Assembly (NCBI GenBank): GCA_905181725.1
Contig: CAJIYX010000059.1
Span: 1 to 64,000 of the forward strand
Length of the DNA stretch: 64,000 bases
From: Alphaproteobacteria bacterium UBA830
Lineage (GTDB): Bacteria; Pseudomonadota; Alphaproteobacteria; MPNO01; UBA830
Direction of reading: 5' to 3'
How positions within the stretch are numbered: the stretch's first letter is position 1; each line of letters opens with the position of its first letter. Position numbers and translations under genes: made by a program. The notes under the pieces are model-generated. The model did not search any database. It saw only the letters and a program-made list of their open reading frames with translations, and was not told where the DNA came from. Shown here one piece after another: positions 27,117-36,471 of this stretch.

Positions 27117-27911
27117 CTATACCGCCAGCACTTCCCAAAGTTTCCCCTCGACCTCGTCACGCGGCACGATAAAGCGGTCGCGGTCGTCATCGGTCATCCA
27201 CTGGGTGACGGCTTCCTGAAACGACGGGCGCGCCTTTACGCGGTAGAACCAGGCGGTGACGTTCGGCCGGTTCCGGGTCCACAGGCTGTCCATCGCGATC
27301 AGTGAAAGCCGGTTCACGTAGGGGATCATGCAGATATCGGCGAAACCGAAATTGCGGCCCGACAGCCATTTCGTATCGTCGAGCTGGCGTTCCATGTCGG
27401 CGAAGGCTTCGTCATACTGTTTGACGACGGCGCTGACTCGGGGTGCATCCAGCCCGAGTTCGATACAGTCGCGCTGAATGGCGCGGCGTTTGGGATTGGG
27501 GTTGCGGGCATAGCGTGCCTCGCGCTCTTCGGCCGTCATGGTCGCCAGTAAATGCTTTCGGTTGGTGGTCGCGAACGTCACCGTTGTGCAGCCGGGGTGA
27601 AGGAATTCATCGACACGTTTCATCCATAGCCGGGCCAGCGCGCGGCGCCACGGCTCACCCGGCATCAAGGGCGGTTCCGGCTGGATCTCGTCGAGATAGA
27701 ACATGATCACCGAGGATTCGGTTATCACCCGCTCGCCGTCTTCCAGGGTCGGCACCACGGCCTTCGGGTTCAGTTTCAGGTAGTCCGGCTTGTGCTGGTC
27801 GCCCTGCTGCAGGTTCAGAAGTTCGCTCTCGAAGCTCATGCCTTTTTCGTACAGCACCAGACGCACCTTGGCCGCGCATACCGATGTCGTCCCGTGATAG
27901 AGTTTCAGCAT
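27117..27911 (-). CDS. Glutathione S-transferase family protein
   Basis: A 264-residue GST. The thioredoxin-like N-terminal half reads MLKLYHGTTSVCAAKVRLVL, PKAVVPTLEDGERVITESSVIMFYL with the cis-Pro and the ES pair that bind glutathione. The helical half includes SGRNFGFADICMIPYVNRL, the N-capping Asp motif. The chosen start is the ATG at 27911, directly at the first strand; the open frame upstream to 28058 overlaps the divergent Nudix gene. An insert of about 40 residues around 115-150 makes it longer than the 200-220 residue average. Confidence 0.87.
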   Translation of the reverse strand: MLKLYHGTTSVCAAKVRLVLYEKGMSFESELLNLQQGDQHKPDYLKLNPKAVVPTLEDGERVITESSVIMFYLDEIQPEPPLMPGEPWRRALARLWMKRVDEFLHPGCTTVTFATTNRKHLLATMTAEEREARYARNPNPKRRAIQRDCIELGLDAPRVSAVVKQYDEAFADMERQLDDTKWLSGRNFGFADICMIPYVNRLSLIAMDSLWTRNRPNVTAWFYRVKARPSFQEAVTQWMTDDDRDRFIVPRDEVEGKLWEVLAV

Positions 27912-27953
27912 ATGGATTTCCCGCTTTTGCCCGCCTGAAAGACGCGACTGAAC

Positions 27954-28799
27954 ATGAGTTGCCTCGACCACATCGTCCGTTGCAACGCCCACGACATGTC
28001 CGACTACACGCCCTTCATCGTCGACGGCCGGACCGTCGGCCATATCCGGTCCCGCCATCTAGTTCATCTGGAACGTTTCGCGGATGTTTTCAAGCTGGAC
28101 GCCGACAGCGTTGGTCTGGCCGCCGGGCTGGACAGCTACGATGTGCGCACCGACGCGGTCGGTCCTGTGCTCAAATTGCTCGCCGATGACGGCGTGATCA
28201 CCGGCTGGCGGGGTGAGGCCTATCCGATTGGCGGGCGATGGAGCGGGCCCTATGCGTTCGAGATCGAGCGGGCTGCCGCCGCGTTCCTGGGGTGCCGGGC
28301 GTATGGCGTGCATATCAATGGATTCGTGCGCGACGGCGATGACGTAAAACTGTGGATCGCGACGCGCGCCGATGACCGCCCGGTCTGTCCCGGCCAGCTC
28401 GACAACATGATCGCCGGCGGTCAGCCCGTCGGACTCACCCTGAAACAGAACGTCATCAAGGAGGCGGGTGAAGAAGCAGGTGTGCCCGCGGAACTGGCCA
28501 ATACGGCCATCCCGGTCGGGGTGATTACCTATACGATGGAAAATGATCTTGGCCTGAAGCCGGATATGATGTTCTGCTGGGATCTCGAACTGCCGGCCGA
28601 TTTCCAGCCCATGAACACAGACGGTGAGGTCGCTGAATTCCGTTTGCTGCCGGCCGCCGAGGTACTGGACATTGTCGAGACCACGGATGACTTCAAGTTT
28701 AACTGCAACCTAGTGATCATCGATTTCTGCATCCGCCACGGCGTGCTGCCGCCGGAACACCCCGATTACGAGTCGATAATAAAGGGGCTCAGGTCCTAA
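27954..28799 (+). CDS. Nudix hydrolase with DUF4743-type N-terminal domain
   Basis: A 281-residue protein with an N-terminal domain of about 110 residues (starts SCLDHIVRCNAHDMSDY, ends GVHINGFVRDG) and a Nudix domain. The Nudix box is degenerate: GGQPVGLTLKQNVIKEAGEEAGV keeps KEAGEE in place of REUXEE but has Thr/Leu where the first Glu is expected. This arrangement resembles thiamine-pyrophosphokinase-like Nudix proteins such as yeast YJR142W, which remove phosphate from damaged thiamine diphosphates. The gene is divergent from the GST and its end overlaps the next convergent gene by four bases. Confidence 0.8.
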   Translation: MSCLDHIVRCNAHDMSDYTPFIVDGRTVGHIRSRHLVHLERFADVFKLDADSVGLAAGLDSYDVRTDAVGPVLKLLADDGVITGWRGEAYPIGGRWSGPYAFEIERAAAAFLGCRAYGVHINGFVRDGDDVKLWIATRADDRPVCPGQLDNMIAGGQPVGLTLKQNVIKEAGEEAGVPAELANTAIPVGVITYTMENDLGLKPDMMFCWDLELPADFQPMNTDGEVAEFRLLPAAEVLDIVETTDDFKFNCNLVIIDFCIRHGVLPPEHPDYESIIKGLRS

Positions 28800-30070
28800 A
28801 AACTGTCCACTGCGACAAGCTGGCCGCGTTCGCGCAGATACGTGACAAGCGGTCTCAGATGGTCGGCGACCGGCATGTCATCCAGCGTGATGGCGACGTC
28901 GTCAACGTGTTCCGGGTAGATATAGGCGGTGGTGCCCGGAGGAAACAAACGCCCCAGGCCTTCAAGAATGCCGCCTTCCAGACCTTCGTAGAATTTCTCG
29001 TGCATGATCCGCGCGAAGCCGTCGACCCCCAGCACAAACGCGACGGGCTCCTGGCTGTGCCGCGCGAGATACTGGCGGACGCGGAAATAGCGGAAGAATT
29101 CCGAAATCAGCACATGGAAGCCCAGACCGGTCAACCTGTTGACCCGCTCCAGGAAGTCGGCGGTATCGATCACGTCTTCATTGACGATGGCGGACATGGT
29201 CATCTCGGCCATCAGGATAGCCGGCTTTCCTGCCGCGCATTTTTCAGCAAACAGGTCGCGGGCGTGGTCAAACCGTTTCATGCCTTCGCCGACCACGGGG
29301 TGGAACTCGCCGCGCATGCCGAGCACGCTGCGCTTGTAGAGCGCCTCCGAGGGGATCGCGACCCGGCCGTCAGGATCGAACAGCACGGCGGGTGTCAGGT
29401 TCGCTTTCACCAGTTCGAGCGCCATCAGGCGGTTGTCGATCTTGCCCAATGTGGGGCCGCGGAATTCGATCAGGTCGACCTCGACCCGGCCCCATTTCAG
29501 ATTGTCGGTCAGTCCCTTTAACAGCAATTCGGGCTCATGTGCCTGGTAGTACGCGCCGTGGATGAGGTTCACGCCAAGAATCCCCAGCGCGTCCTGCTGT
29601 TCGACATTGGTATCGTCGAACATCCGCACATGCAGGATGATGTCTTCGGGGGGTTGTCCGGGGTTGGCCTGAAACCGAACACCCATCCAGCCGTGGCATT
29701 CCTCGCGCTTTTTGAACCCCTGTGCAGCCACCGTGTTGGCAAAAGAGAAAAAGGTCGATCCGTCGGCCCGGTGATCCTTGACGCGCGAGACCAGCAGGTC
29801 GAATTCGCGTTCGAGCATCCGCTCGAGCCGCGGGCGGGATACATAACGCCGGTCGGTGGATTCGCCGTAAATCTCGTCGCTGAATTTCATGTCGTAGGCC
29901 GACATGGTCTTGGCGATTGTGCCGGCGGCGGCGCCTGCCTGGAAGAACCAGCGGGCGACTTCCTGCCCGGCGCCGATTTCCACGATGGTCCCGTATTTCA
30001 GAGGATCGAGATTGATCGCCAGTGCTTTTTCGATCGTGCCGGGGACGTCGTCGGCCATCTTCAATTCCAT
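28796..30070 (-). CDS. Conserved protein of unknown function, 424 residues
   Basis: I do not recognise this family with certainty. It is soluble, without signal peptide or membrane segments. Visible landmarks are VEIGAGQEVARWFFQAGAAAGT near residue 35, SAYDMKFSDEIYGE near 57, FFSFANTVAAQ near 105, EECHGWMGVRFQ near 122, HVRMFDD near 147, LGVNLIHGAYY near 164, and ISEFFRYFRVRQYL near 348. The repeated short conserved-looking aromatic and acidic patches suggest an enzyme. The proposed start has no good ribosome site; an in-frame ATG four codons later is equally possible. It ends convergently with the Nudix gene. Confidence 0.8.
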   Translation of the reverse strand: MELKMADDVPGTIEKALAINLDPLKYGTIVEIGAGQEVARWFFQAGAAAGTIAKTMSAYDMKFSDEIYGESTDRRYVSRPRLERMLEREFDLLVSRVKDHRADGSTFFSFANTVAAQGFKKREECHGWMGVRFQANPGQPPEDIILHVRMFDDTNVEQQDALGILGVNLIHGAYYQAHEPELLLKGLTDNLKWGRVEVDLIEFRGPTLGKIDNRLMALELVKANLTPAVLFDPDGRVAIPSEALYKRSVLGMRGEFHPVVGEGMKRFDHARDLFAEKCAAGKPAILMAEMTMSAIVNEDVIDTADFLERVNRLTGLGFHVLISEFFRYFRVRQYLARHSQEPVAFVLGVDGFARIMHEKFYEGLEGGILEGLGRLFPPGTTAYIYPEHVDDVAITLDDMPVADHLRPLVTYLRERGQLVAVDSF

Positions 30071-30242
30071 CTGCGCTGTTCTGTCGGTCCCGGCGATAGC
30101 GGCCGCGACGTCACATGTAGCCGGATATACACCCAGCGGCGGGTTGTAACGGATTTCCGGTCGCGGCGTGGATGCGACGGATTGCCGGTTAGGCCACCGG
30201 ATGAATTACCGGCTGAATTATCAGCCGGGTGAGAAAGCCCGT

Positions 30243-31100
30243 CTAGCCTTCGAACCCCGACATCGCGACGACCTCTTCGTGAGTATAGCCGGATTCGCGG
30301 AGAGCCCGGATGCTCATATCCTGATCGCGCTTCGCCAGCCGTCTGCCGGTCGTGTCCTTTATCAGGCGATGGTGGCTGTAAGTCGGCGGGGTGTAGCCCA
30401 GCAATCCCTGCAAAAGGCGGTGAACATCCGTCGACGGTGCCAGATCGGCCCCGCGGTTGACCAGGGTGATGCCCTGCAGATGGTCGTCGACTGTGACCGC
30501 AAGATGATAGCTGGTCGGTACATCCTTGCGCGCGAGGACGACGTCGCCGAATTTATCAGGCTGTGCCTTGTTCATGCCGAGGCCGGTATCCTTCCAGCCC
30601 AGCGGACCGGCGATCGCGGTCGCCCCTTTCATGTTGATGCGCCGGACGAAGGCTTCGCCGTCATCCATGCGGTCTTCACGTTTTTCATCTGAGATATTAC
30701 GGCAGATACCCGGATAGGCCGGCCCGTCCGGGCCGTGCGGCGCGTAGGCCGACTTGGCAATCTCCGTCTTGATCTCCGACCGGGTGCAGAAGCACGGATA
30801 AAGCAGACCCTTCAGCGTCAGCTTTTTGAGCGCCTTGTCATAATCCGCCATGTGTTCGGACTGCTTGCGTATCGGGGTTTCCCATTCGAGCCCGAGCCAT
30901 TTCAGATCTTCGAGGATAGCATCGGTAAATTCATCCTTGCACCGAACTGGATCGATATCCTCGATACGCAGATGAAAGGTGCCGCCCTTGCCGCGGGCGT
31001 GATAAGCGGTCAGTGCCGAAAAGGCGTGGCCGATATGAAGAAAACCGGTCGGGCTCGGGGCGAACCGTGTGACCTCTGTTGCCGTCTTGCGTTTTGCCAT
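30243..31100 (-). CDS. gluQ: Glutamyl-Q tRNA(Asp) synthetase
   Basis: A 285-residue truncated relative of glutamyl-tRNA synthetase that attaches Glu to the queuosine base of tRNA(Asp). It has the adenylation signatures TRFAPSPTGFLHIGHAFSAL at residues 11-30, LRIEDIDPVRC near 44, the zinc-type Cys pair YPCFCTRSE near 101, SYHLAVTVDDHLQGITLVNRG near 197 and RRLAKRD as the KMSKS equivalent near 253. It lacks the anticodon-binding domain, as expected. The gene is divergent from the DNA glycosylase. Confidence 0.92.
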   Translation of the reverse strand: MAKRKTATEVTRFAPSPTGFLHIGHAFSALTAYHARGKGGTFHLRIEDIDPVRCKDEFTDAILEDLKWLGLEWETPIRKQSEHMADYDKALKKLTLKGLLYPCFCTRSEIKTEIAKSAYAPHGPDGPAYPGICRNISDEKREDRMDDGEAFVRRINMKGATAIAGPLGWKDTGLGMNKAQPDKFGDVVLARKDVPTSYHLAVTVDDHLQGITLVNRGADLAPSTDVHRLLQGLLGYTPPTYSHHRLIKDTTGRRLAKRDQDMSIRALRESGYTHEEVVAMSGFEG

Positions 31101-31175
31101 GTGGTCATTTCTGTGAGATAGAATTCACGTCCTTGGGACAGGGCGGCCGAGCCTACCAGTAGCCGGACAATTCCG

Positions 31176-31838
31176 ATGAACAGCCGACTTACCCTCGAGA
31201 CGTTTAATAAAGCGATAACCATACTAGCACAGTGCGACCCGGACCTGGGTGCAGTGATAGCGAAATTAGGCAAACCGCCCATCTGGCGGCGTCCGCGCGG
31301 GTTTGAGACGCTGGTATTGCTGATCCTCGAACAACAGGTGTCGCTGGCCTCGGCGCGGGCGGCCTATGACCGTCTGGCGGCAACCGCCGTCGAACTGGCG
31401 CCTGAGAAAATGCTGACACTGCGCGATGACGAATATCGCGCCGCCGGCGTCAGTCGCCAGAAAACCTGCTATATCCGCCATCTGTCCGACTGCATCCTCG
31501 ACCGGTCGCTGCGCCTCGACGGGCTCGGCCGGATGAGCGATGACGATGTGCGGGCGCATCTGATGCAGATAAAAGGGATCGGTGCGTGGACCGCCGATGT
31601 CTATCTGCTGATGGCGCTGATGCGCCCGGACGTCTGGCCGGTCGGTGATATCGCGCTTCAGGCGGCGGCCCATGGCATCAAGGGCCTGGACGCCCGGCCC
31701 AACCCGAATCAATTGACTGCAATCGGCGAGGAATGGCGCCCGTGGCGGAGTGTCGCCGCCCGTATCCTGTGGCATCACTATCTCAGTACGCCTCGATTTC
31801 GTACAACAGGACGTCCCCGTATAACGGGACGAAAATGA
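31176..31838 (+). CDS. DNA-3-methyladenine glycosylase, HhH-GPD family (AlkA-type)
   Basis: A 220-residue base-excision repair enzyme that removes alkylated purines. The helix-hairpin-helix is LMQIKGIGAWTADVYLLMAL near residue 130, and the catalytic Asp is in PDVWPVGDIALQAA. FETLVLLILEQQVSLASARAAY near 44 is the substrate pocket helix of the family. No N-terminal AlkA domain is present, so it is the short form. The ATG at 31176 has no clear Shine-Dalgarno sequence. An esterase gene follows 37 bases later on the same strand. Confidence 0.9.
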   Translation: MNSRLTLETFNKAITILAQCDPDLGAVIAKLGKPPIWRRPRGFETLVLLILEQQVSLASARAAYDRLAATAVELAPEKMLTLRDDEYRAAGVSRQKTCYIRHLSDCILDRSLRLDGLGRMSDDDVRAHLMQIKGIGAWTADVYLLMALMRPDVWPVGDIALQAAAHGIKGLDARPNPNQLTAIGEEWRPWRSVAARILWHHYLSTPRFRTTGRPRITGRK

Positions 31839-31875
31839 ACTCTATATTTATGCTTCATAAACAGTGGAACTGACG

Positions 31876-32535
31876 ATGAGCGATCTTCCCGAACTTTCCG
31901 GCCCCGAAGCCGCACCCGCGTCCGGCGGCCCCGCCAAACAGCTGATTATTTTCGTCCATGGTTACGGTGCCAACGGCGAAGACCTGATCTCGCTGTCCCG
32001 GTATTATGCCCAGGTTGCCCCCGATGCAGCCTTTATCTCGCCCGATGCGCCCTATCGCTGCGACGGCGCGCCGATGGGCTTTCAGTGGTACGACGTCTGG
32101 ATGAAGGACCCTGCGGAACGGCTGGCGGCGATCCGCTCGACCGGTGAGATTTTTGACAACTTTGTGACCGGCCAGCTCGCGGTTCACGGGCTGAGCGAAG
32201 ACAAGCTGGTTCTGATCGGCTTTTCCCAGGGCACGATGATGTCGCTGTTTACGGCACCACGACGTGAAAATGCGATTGCCGGTATTGTCGGCTATTCGGG
32301 GCGCATGGAATCGCCCGATACGCTGAAGGCAGAAATCCGCTCGAAGCCGCCGGTTGTGATGGTGCATGGCGATTCGGACGAATTACTGGCCGTCTCGGAG
32401 ATGGAAACCGCCGCCGCCACGCTGCGCGACTGCGGTGTCGAAATCGACACGCACATACGCCCGGGTCTGGGTCACGGGATAGACGAAGAAGGTATTCGGG
32501 TCGGTCTCGCCTTTGTCCAGAAAGTCCTCGGATAG
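31876..32535 (+). CDS. Phospholipase/carboxylesterase family alpha/beta hydrolase
   Basis: A 219-residue short esterase of the YpfH/acyl-protein-thioesterase-like branch. IIFVHGYGANGEDLISLSRYY near residue 22 holds the oxyanion HG, LIGFSQGTMMSLF near 116 is the nucleophile elbow (G-x-S-x-G), VMVHGDSDELL near 158 supplies the Asp, and RPGLGHGIDEEG near 195 the His. The start chosen is the ATG at 31876, with GGA about eight bases upstream; a GTG 12 bases earlier is less likely. Confidence 0.88.
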   Translation: MSDLPELSGPEAAPASGGPAKQLIIFVHGYGANGEDLISLSRYYAQVAPDAAFISPDAPYRCDGAPMGFQWYDVWMKDPAERLAAIRSTGEIFDNFVTGQLAVHGLSEDKLVLIGFSQGTMMSLFTAPRRENAIAGIVGYSGRMESPDTLKAEIRSKPPVVMVHGDSDELLAVSEMETAAATLRDCGVEIDTHIRPGLGHGIDEEGIRVGLAFVQKVLG

Positions 32536-32675
32536 GCGGGAACCCCCTACATGATGCAGGCAACGACTGGATTTTCACAAAATCTTCACGCGTGCGGAGT
32601 TGCTCTCACCTGCGGTGGCGGCTAACCTTCTGCCCTTATGAGCATCTCAGGGTACGACGAACGGCCTGAAAGGCC

Positions 32676-33236
32676 ATGCAGATGAGGGGGGATTCCCCCG
32701 CACTTGTACTCAATGCCGATTTTCGGCCGCTTAGCTATTTTCCCTTATCCGTCTGGTCCTGGCAGGACGCCGTCAAAGCGGTGTTCCTTGAACGGGTGAA
32801 TATCGTTTCGGAATACGATGACGAGGTTCACTCCCCGTCATTCACGATGCGGCTGCCCAGCGTGATAGCGCTCAAACAATATGTGCCGCTTTCGCGCAAA
32901 CCCGCCTTCACCCGATTCAACGTGTTCCTACGTGACCGCTTCGCCTGCCAGTATTGCGGCGACATCCCGGGCACGTCGGAACTGACCTTCGATCACGTGA
33001 TTCCGCGCTCGCGCGGCGGTCAGACAAGCTGGGATAATGTCGTCGCTGCCTGCTCCGACTGCAACCTGGTCAAGGGCAACCGGTTACCGGATGTATGCGG
33101 GATGATCCCGGCATTTGCACCGGTGGAGCCGACGAACCATCGGCTGCAGAGCAACGGGCGGTCATTCCCGCCGAATTTCCTGCATGAAAGCTGGCGCGAC
33201 TTCCTGTACTGGGACAGCGAGCTCGAACAGGGCTGA
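32676..33236 (+). CDS. HNH endonuclease family protein
   Basis: A 186-residue protein typical of the conserved alphaproteobacterial HNH family. After an N-terminal domain starting LVLNADFRPLSYFPLSVWSW, the zinc-linked HNH module is FACQYCGD near residue 89, ELTFDHVIPRSRGG near 104 and WDNVVAACSDCNLVKGNR near 119, giving two CxxC pairs around the catalytic His and Asn. Presence in most relatives suggests a housekeeping DNA repair role rather than a mobile element or restriction gene. A second ATG six bases downstream could be the start. Confidence 0.88.
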   Translation: MQMRGDSPALVLNADFRPLSYFPLSVWSWQDAVKAVFLERVNIVSEYDDEVHSPSFTMRLPSVIALKQYVPLSRKPAFTRFNVFLRDRFACQYCGDIPGTSELTFDHVIPRSRGGQTSWDNVVAACSDCNLVKGNRLPDVCGMIPAFAPVEPTNHRLQSNGRSFPPNFLHESWRDFLYWDSELEQG

Positions 33237-33345
33237 TTTTGCGCTTTTTCGAACATTAAAAATTTGTAATCCGCCGGACAGGCGACCGTAAGGTGCGCAT
33301 CTCCATATTCCTTACTGAACGCAACTTCAGTCTGTGGAGAAACCG

Positions 33346-34896
33346 ATGTCGAATAATAGAATAGCAAAATCCGCTGTCGCCGTTGCCGCCCTCGGCGCGG
33401 TTGCAGCGCTCGGCGCGGCCGGCGGTGTCCTGTCGAGCAAAAACCTCGCCGCCTCATCCTCAATGACAACGCCCGCCCTGATCCTCGAGAACCGGACATT
33501 GCCGGGCAGCTTTTCCGACATTATCGAGCGTGTCGGCCCCGCCGTCGTGTCGATCCGCGTGACCGGCACGGCTCCCCGGGCCGGGCAGGGCGGACAGGGG
33601 GACACAGAAAATGCGCGGCCGGAAATCCCCGAACCCTTCAAACGGTTTTTCAACGAGGAAGACGGCAAGCGCTTCCGCGCTCCGGACGGCGCCCCCAATG
33701 CTCAGCAACGGCGCGCGCCCAAGGTCCGCGGCATGGGTTCCGGCTTCTTCATCGATGCGGATGGCCATATAGTCACCAACAACCATGTCGTCGCCAATGC
33801 CGACAAAATCGAGGTGATGCTCAAAGACGGCGAGACGTTCGAGGCCGAGCTTGTCGGCCGCGATCCCAAAACCGATCTGGCCCTCCTCAAGGTGAAATCG
33901 GGCGAGAAATTCCCCTATGTCCGCTTCGGGAGTTCCGCCGCGGCCAAAGTCGGTGACTGGGTCATCGCGCTTGGCAGCCCGTTCGGTCTCGGCCAGACCG
34001 CGACCAAGGGGATTGTATCGGCACGCGGCCGCGATATCGGCGCCGGCCCCTATGACGACTTCCTGCAGATCGATGCACCGATCAACCGCGGTAATTCGGG
34101 CGGCCCGACCTTCAACCTCCGCGGCGAGGTCATTGGTGTCAACACGGCGATCATCTCGCCGACCGGTGTCAGTGCCGGTATCGGTTTCGCCGTGCCGTCC
34201 GACATGGCTAAGAACGTTATTGCGCAGCTGATGAAGGACGGGTCGGTATCGCGTGGCTGGCTGGGGGTGAATATCCAGAACGTCACCAAGGACCTAGCTG
34301 CCGGTCTCGGCATGTCGAAGGCTGAAGGCGCCCTCGTCGCCGGTGTGAATGCCGGCAGCCCAGCTGCCAAAGGCGGTCTGAAGCCGGGCGATGTGATCGT
34401 CGCGGTCGATGGCGAACGCATCGAAAAAATGCGCGAACTGCCGCGCCGTATCGCCCGCATCTCTGCCGGCAACGACACGCAGATGACGGTTATCCGGGGC
34501 GGCAAGGAGCGCGCTCTGACAATCACCATCGGCGCGATGCCAAAGGCCGACAAAGTCGCCGCCGTTGCGTCCGAGAAGGTCGAGAAGCCGCGTTTCGGCA
34601 TGGTGCTGTCGGCCCTGACCGATAAGACGCGGGCGCAGTTCGGCTTGGAGAAAGGCGAGGTCGGGGTTGTGGTTTCCGGCGTCGATCCCAATGGCATCGC
34701 CGCCAAGAAGGGCGTCCGTCCGGGCGATGTGATCCGCCGGATCTCCGGGCAAGAGGTCGCAACCCCCGCCGATGTCATCCGCATTGTCGACAAGGCGCTC
34801 GAAGATGCGAAATCCGACAAACGGAAGGCCTTGCTGGTTCTCGTGAACCGGAAAGGCAATGACCGCTATGTGGCACTGCCGCTGCGCGACGCCTGA
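33346..34896 (+). CDS. DegP/HtrA (Do family) periplasmic serine endopeptidase
   Basis: A 516-residue envelope protease. An N-terminal signal/anchor segment (SAVAVAALGAVAALGAAGG) is followed by the trypsin-like domain with the full triad: TNNHVVANADKIEV, DPKTDLALLKV and INRGNSGGPTFN, then two PDZ domains (WLGVNIQNVT, and VLSALTDKTRAQFGL to the end). GGAG six bases before the ATG at 33346 sets the start. A GC-rich linker of about 40 residues precedes the catalytic domain. It degrades misfolded envelope proteins. A strong terminator follows, so it is probably a single-gene unit. Confidence 0.93.
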   Translation: MSNNRIAKSAVAVAALGAVAALGAAGGVLSSKNLAASSSMTTPALILENRTLPGSFSDIIERVGPAVVSIRVTGTAPRAGQGGQGDTENARPEIPEPFKRFFNEEDGKRFRAPDGAPNAQQRRAPKVRGMGSGFFIDADGHIVTNNHVVANADKIEVMLKDGETFEAELVGRDPKTDLALLKVKSGEKFPYVRFGSSAAAKVGDWVIALGSPFGLGQTATKGIVSARGRDIGAGPYDDFLQIDAPINRGNSGGPTFNLRGEVIGVNTAIISPTGVSAGIGFAVPSDMAKNVIAQLMKDGSVSRGWLGVNIQNVTKDLAAGLGMSKAEGALVAGVNAGSPAAKGGLKPGDVIVAVDGERIEKMRELPRRIARISAGNDTQMTVIRGGKERALTITIGAMPKADKVAAVASEKVEKPRFGMVLSALTDKTRAQFGLEKGEVGVVVSGVDPNGIAAKKGVRPGDVIRRISGQEVATPADVIRIVDKALEDAKSDKRKALLVLVNRKGNDRYVALPLRDA

Positions 34897-34921
34897 GCCG
34901 GCGTCATCTGCGCGCAGCACC

Positions 34922-34962
34922 GAGCCGACGTCCTGTGCCCCCGGGACGTCGGCTCTTCTTTT
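34922..34962 (+). terminator. Intrinsic terminator after the DegP gene
   Basis: GAGCCGACGTCC pairs perfectly over 12 bases with GGACGTCGGCTC across a 10-base loop and is followed by TTCTTTT. It starts 26 bases after the stop codon. Confidence 0.9.
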
Positions 34963-35053
34963 CGCGAGCTGTCCCTGACGCTTCGCTGGGGCGGGGATGG
35001 CACGCTGGCCGCTCTCCGGTTATTCTATAGGCACCAAATAAACGGAGGCTGTA

Positions 35054-35953
35054 ATGGCATTAAATACGGTTGCGCTGCTCAGTCCGGGAGATATGGGCGA
35101 AGGGGTCGCCGCCTCGATCAAGGGGCAGGGGATCGACGTGATCACCGTTCTTGCCAGGCGCAGCGACGAGACCCGGACGCGCGCGGAACGTGCCGGTATT
35201 CGCGACGTGGCGGATCTGGCGGCACTGGTCAGCGAAGCCGATCTGGTGATGTCGATCATGCCGCCCGAACGCGCCGAAGCGCTAGCCGCCGAAGTCGCGG
35301 CGGCCATGAAGGCGACCGAGAAAACCCCGCCCTTTGCCGATATGAATGCGATCGCACCGACCACGGCGCGGCGCATCGCCGCCGTGATGGCAGATGCCGG
35401 TGCGGATTTCATTGATGGCGGCATCATCGGCTGGGCGCCGCTGAAATCGAAGGCGGATACCAAACTCTATGTGTCCGGCCCGAACGCCGCCCTGATGGAT
35501 GCGCTGGACGGCAACGGCAAAAACATCATCCAGCTCGGCGATGAGATCGGCCGCGCATCCGCCGTGAAGATGATCTACGCGTCGGTCACGAAAGGCACGG
35601 ATTCGCTTCTGACGGCGGCCTATACGGCGGCCGAGGCGCTCGGCGTCCGCGATGTGCTCGAAGCCGAATGGGCGACAAGCCAGCCCGATGCCCTGGCACG
35701 GATGGAGCGCCGGGTGTCCGCATTACCGGCGGATGCGGGCCGCTGGATCGGCGAGATGGAACAGATTGCCGAAACCTATGCGTCAGTCGGCGTAACCGCG
35801 AATTATCACAAGGGCGCCGCCGATATGTACCGCCTGCTGAATTCAACGCCGTTCGGGGCCGAGAGCCGCGAGACCATGGATAAAAGCCGGACCATGCAGG
35901 ATTCGGTGAAGGTCTATGTTCAGCATCTGAATCCGCCCAAGGCGGCGAAATAG
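35054..35953 (+). CDS. NAD(P)-binding 6-phosphogluconate dehydrogenase-like protein with DUF1932 domain
   Basis: A 299-residue member of the beta-hydroxyacid dehydrogenase fold. The dinucleotide site reads VALLSPGDMGEGVAASIKGQG, with SPGDMG instead of the usual GLGxMG, and LVMSIMPPERAEALA and FADMNAIAPTTAR follow as in the family. The C-terminal all-helical DUF1932 domain begins around SAVKMIYASVTKGTDSLL, with Lys at the normal catalytic position. GGAGG precedes the ATG. Substrate unknown. Confidence 0.85.
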   Translation: MALNTVALLSPGDMGEGVAASIKGQGIDVITVLARRSDETRTRAERAGIRDVADLAALVSEADLVMSIMPPERAEALAAEVAAAMKATEKTPPFADMNAIAPTTARRIAAVMADAGADFIDGGIIGWAPLKSKADTKLYVSGPNAALMDALDGNGKNIIQLGDEIGRASAVKMIYASVTKGTDSLLTAAYTAAEALGVRDVLEAEWATSQPDALARMERRVSALPADAGRWIGEMEQIAETYASVGVTANYHKGAADMYRLLNSTPFGAESRETMDKSRTMQDSVKVYVQHLNPPKAAK

Positions 35954-36471
35954 CGGGGCAGGCGGGGCACTTTGGAACGGGTCGAGTAGCGTTTTCGGTT
36001 TTTCGTGCTTTTTCGGGTGTCGTGGCCTGAAAAAACGCCGACGGCCAAAAAATGCGCCCCCGGATATTCGCTATTTGTTTTTCCGTGTTACGCTAATTGA
36101 CGGGATTCAATCCGGCGCCAGCGGCCCGGCAGATAACGACACCCGGAAAATAACAATAGAGGCGTGGCGCGACGGGCAATAATTCAATGGACAGTCGGAA
36201 CGACCTGGAAGCGAAACGGGTGCGCCAGGGACGGCCCGTGACACCGTCCACGCTATTCCGACCGTTCGGGTGCATGGGGTTGCTTTACAGGTTTGTGTTT
36301 TGCGGCGTCTCCGGGCGGGACGCATCGTCTCTGAGCCCCGCCCGCCAGCGGGGTCAGACAGGTTCGATGGACGTGGCGGATGCAATCCGGCACGTGCCTG
36401 GCTACGTAGGATTATTATGCACGAGTGCTATACTGCCGCCGTATTTTCCGTGTGGAGATATCTCCGAAGCG
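35954..36471. other. 518-base gap without a convincing gene
   Basis: Open frames on both strands are short and show no family signature. It contains runs of T on the plus strand after 35990, a GC hairpin CCCCGC-ccgcca-GCGGGG near 36338-36355, and the palindrome at 36454. It probably holds the promoter of the DUF1365-cfa operon. Confidence 0.5.
36454..36465. promoter_or_regulatory. 12-bp perfect palindrome GGAGATATCTCC ahead of the DUF1365 gene
   Basis: The palindrome ends six bases before the ATG at 36472 and includes the only GGAG near that start. It could be an operator or could mask the ribosome site. No second copy was seen nearby. Confidence 0.35.
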
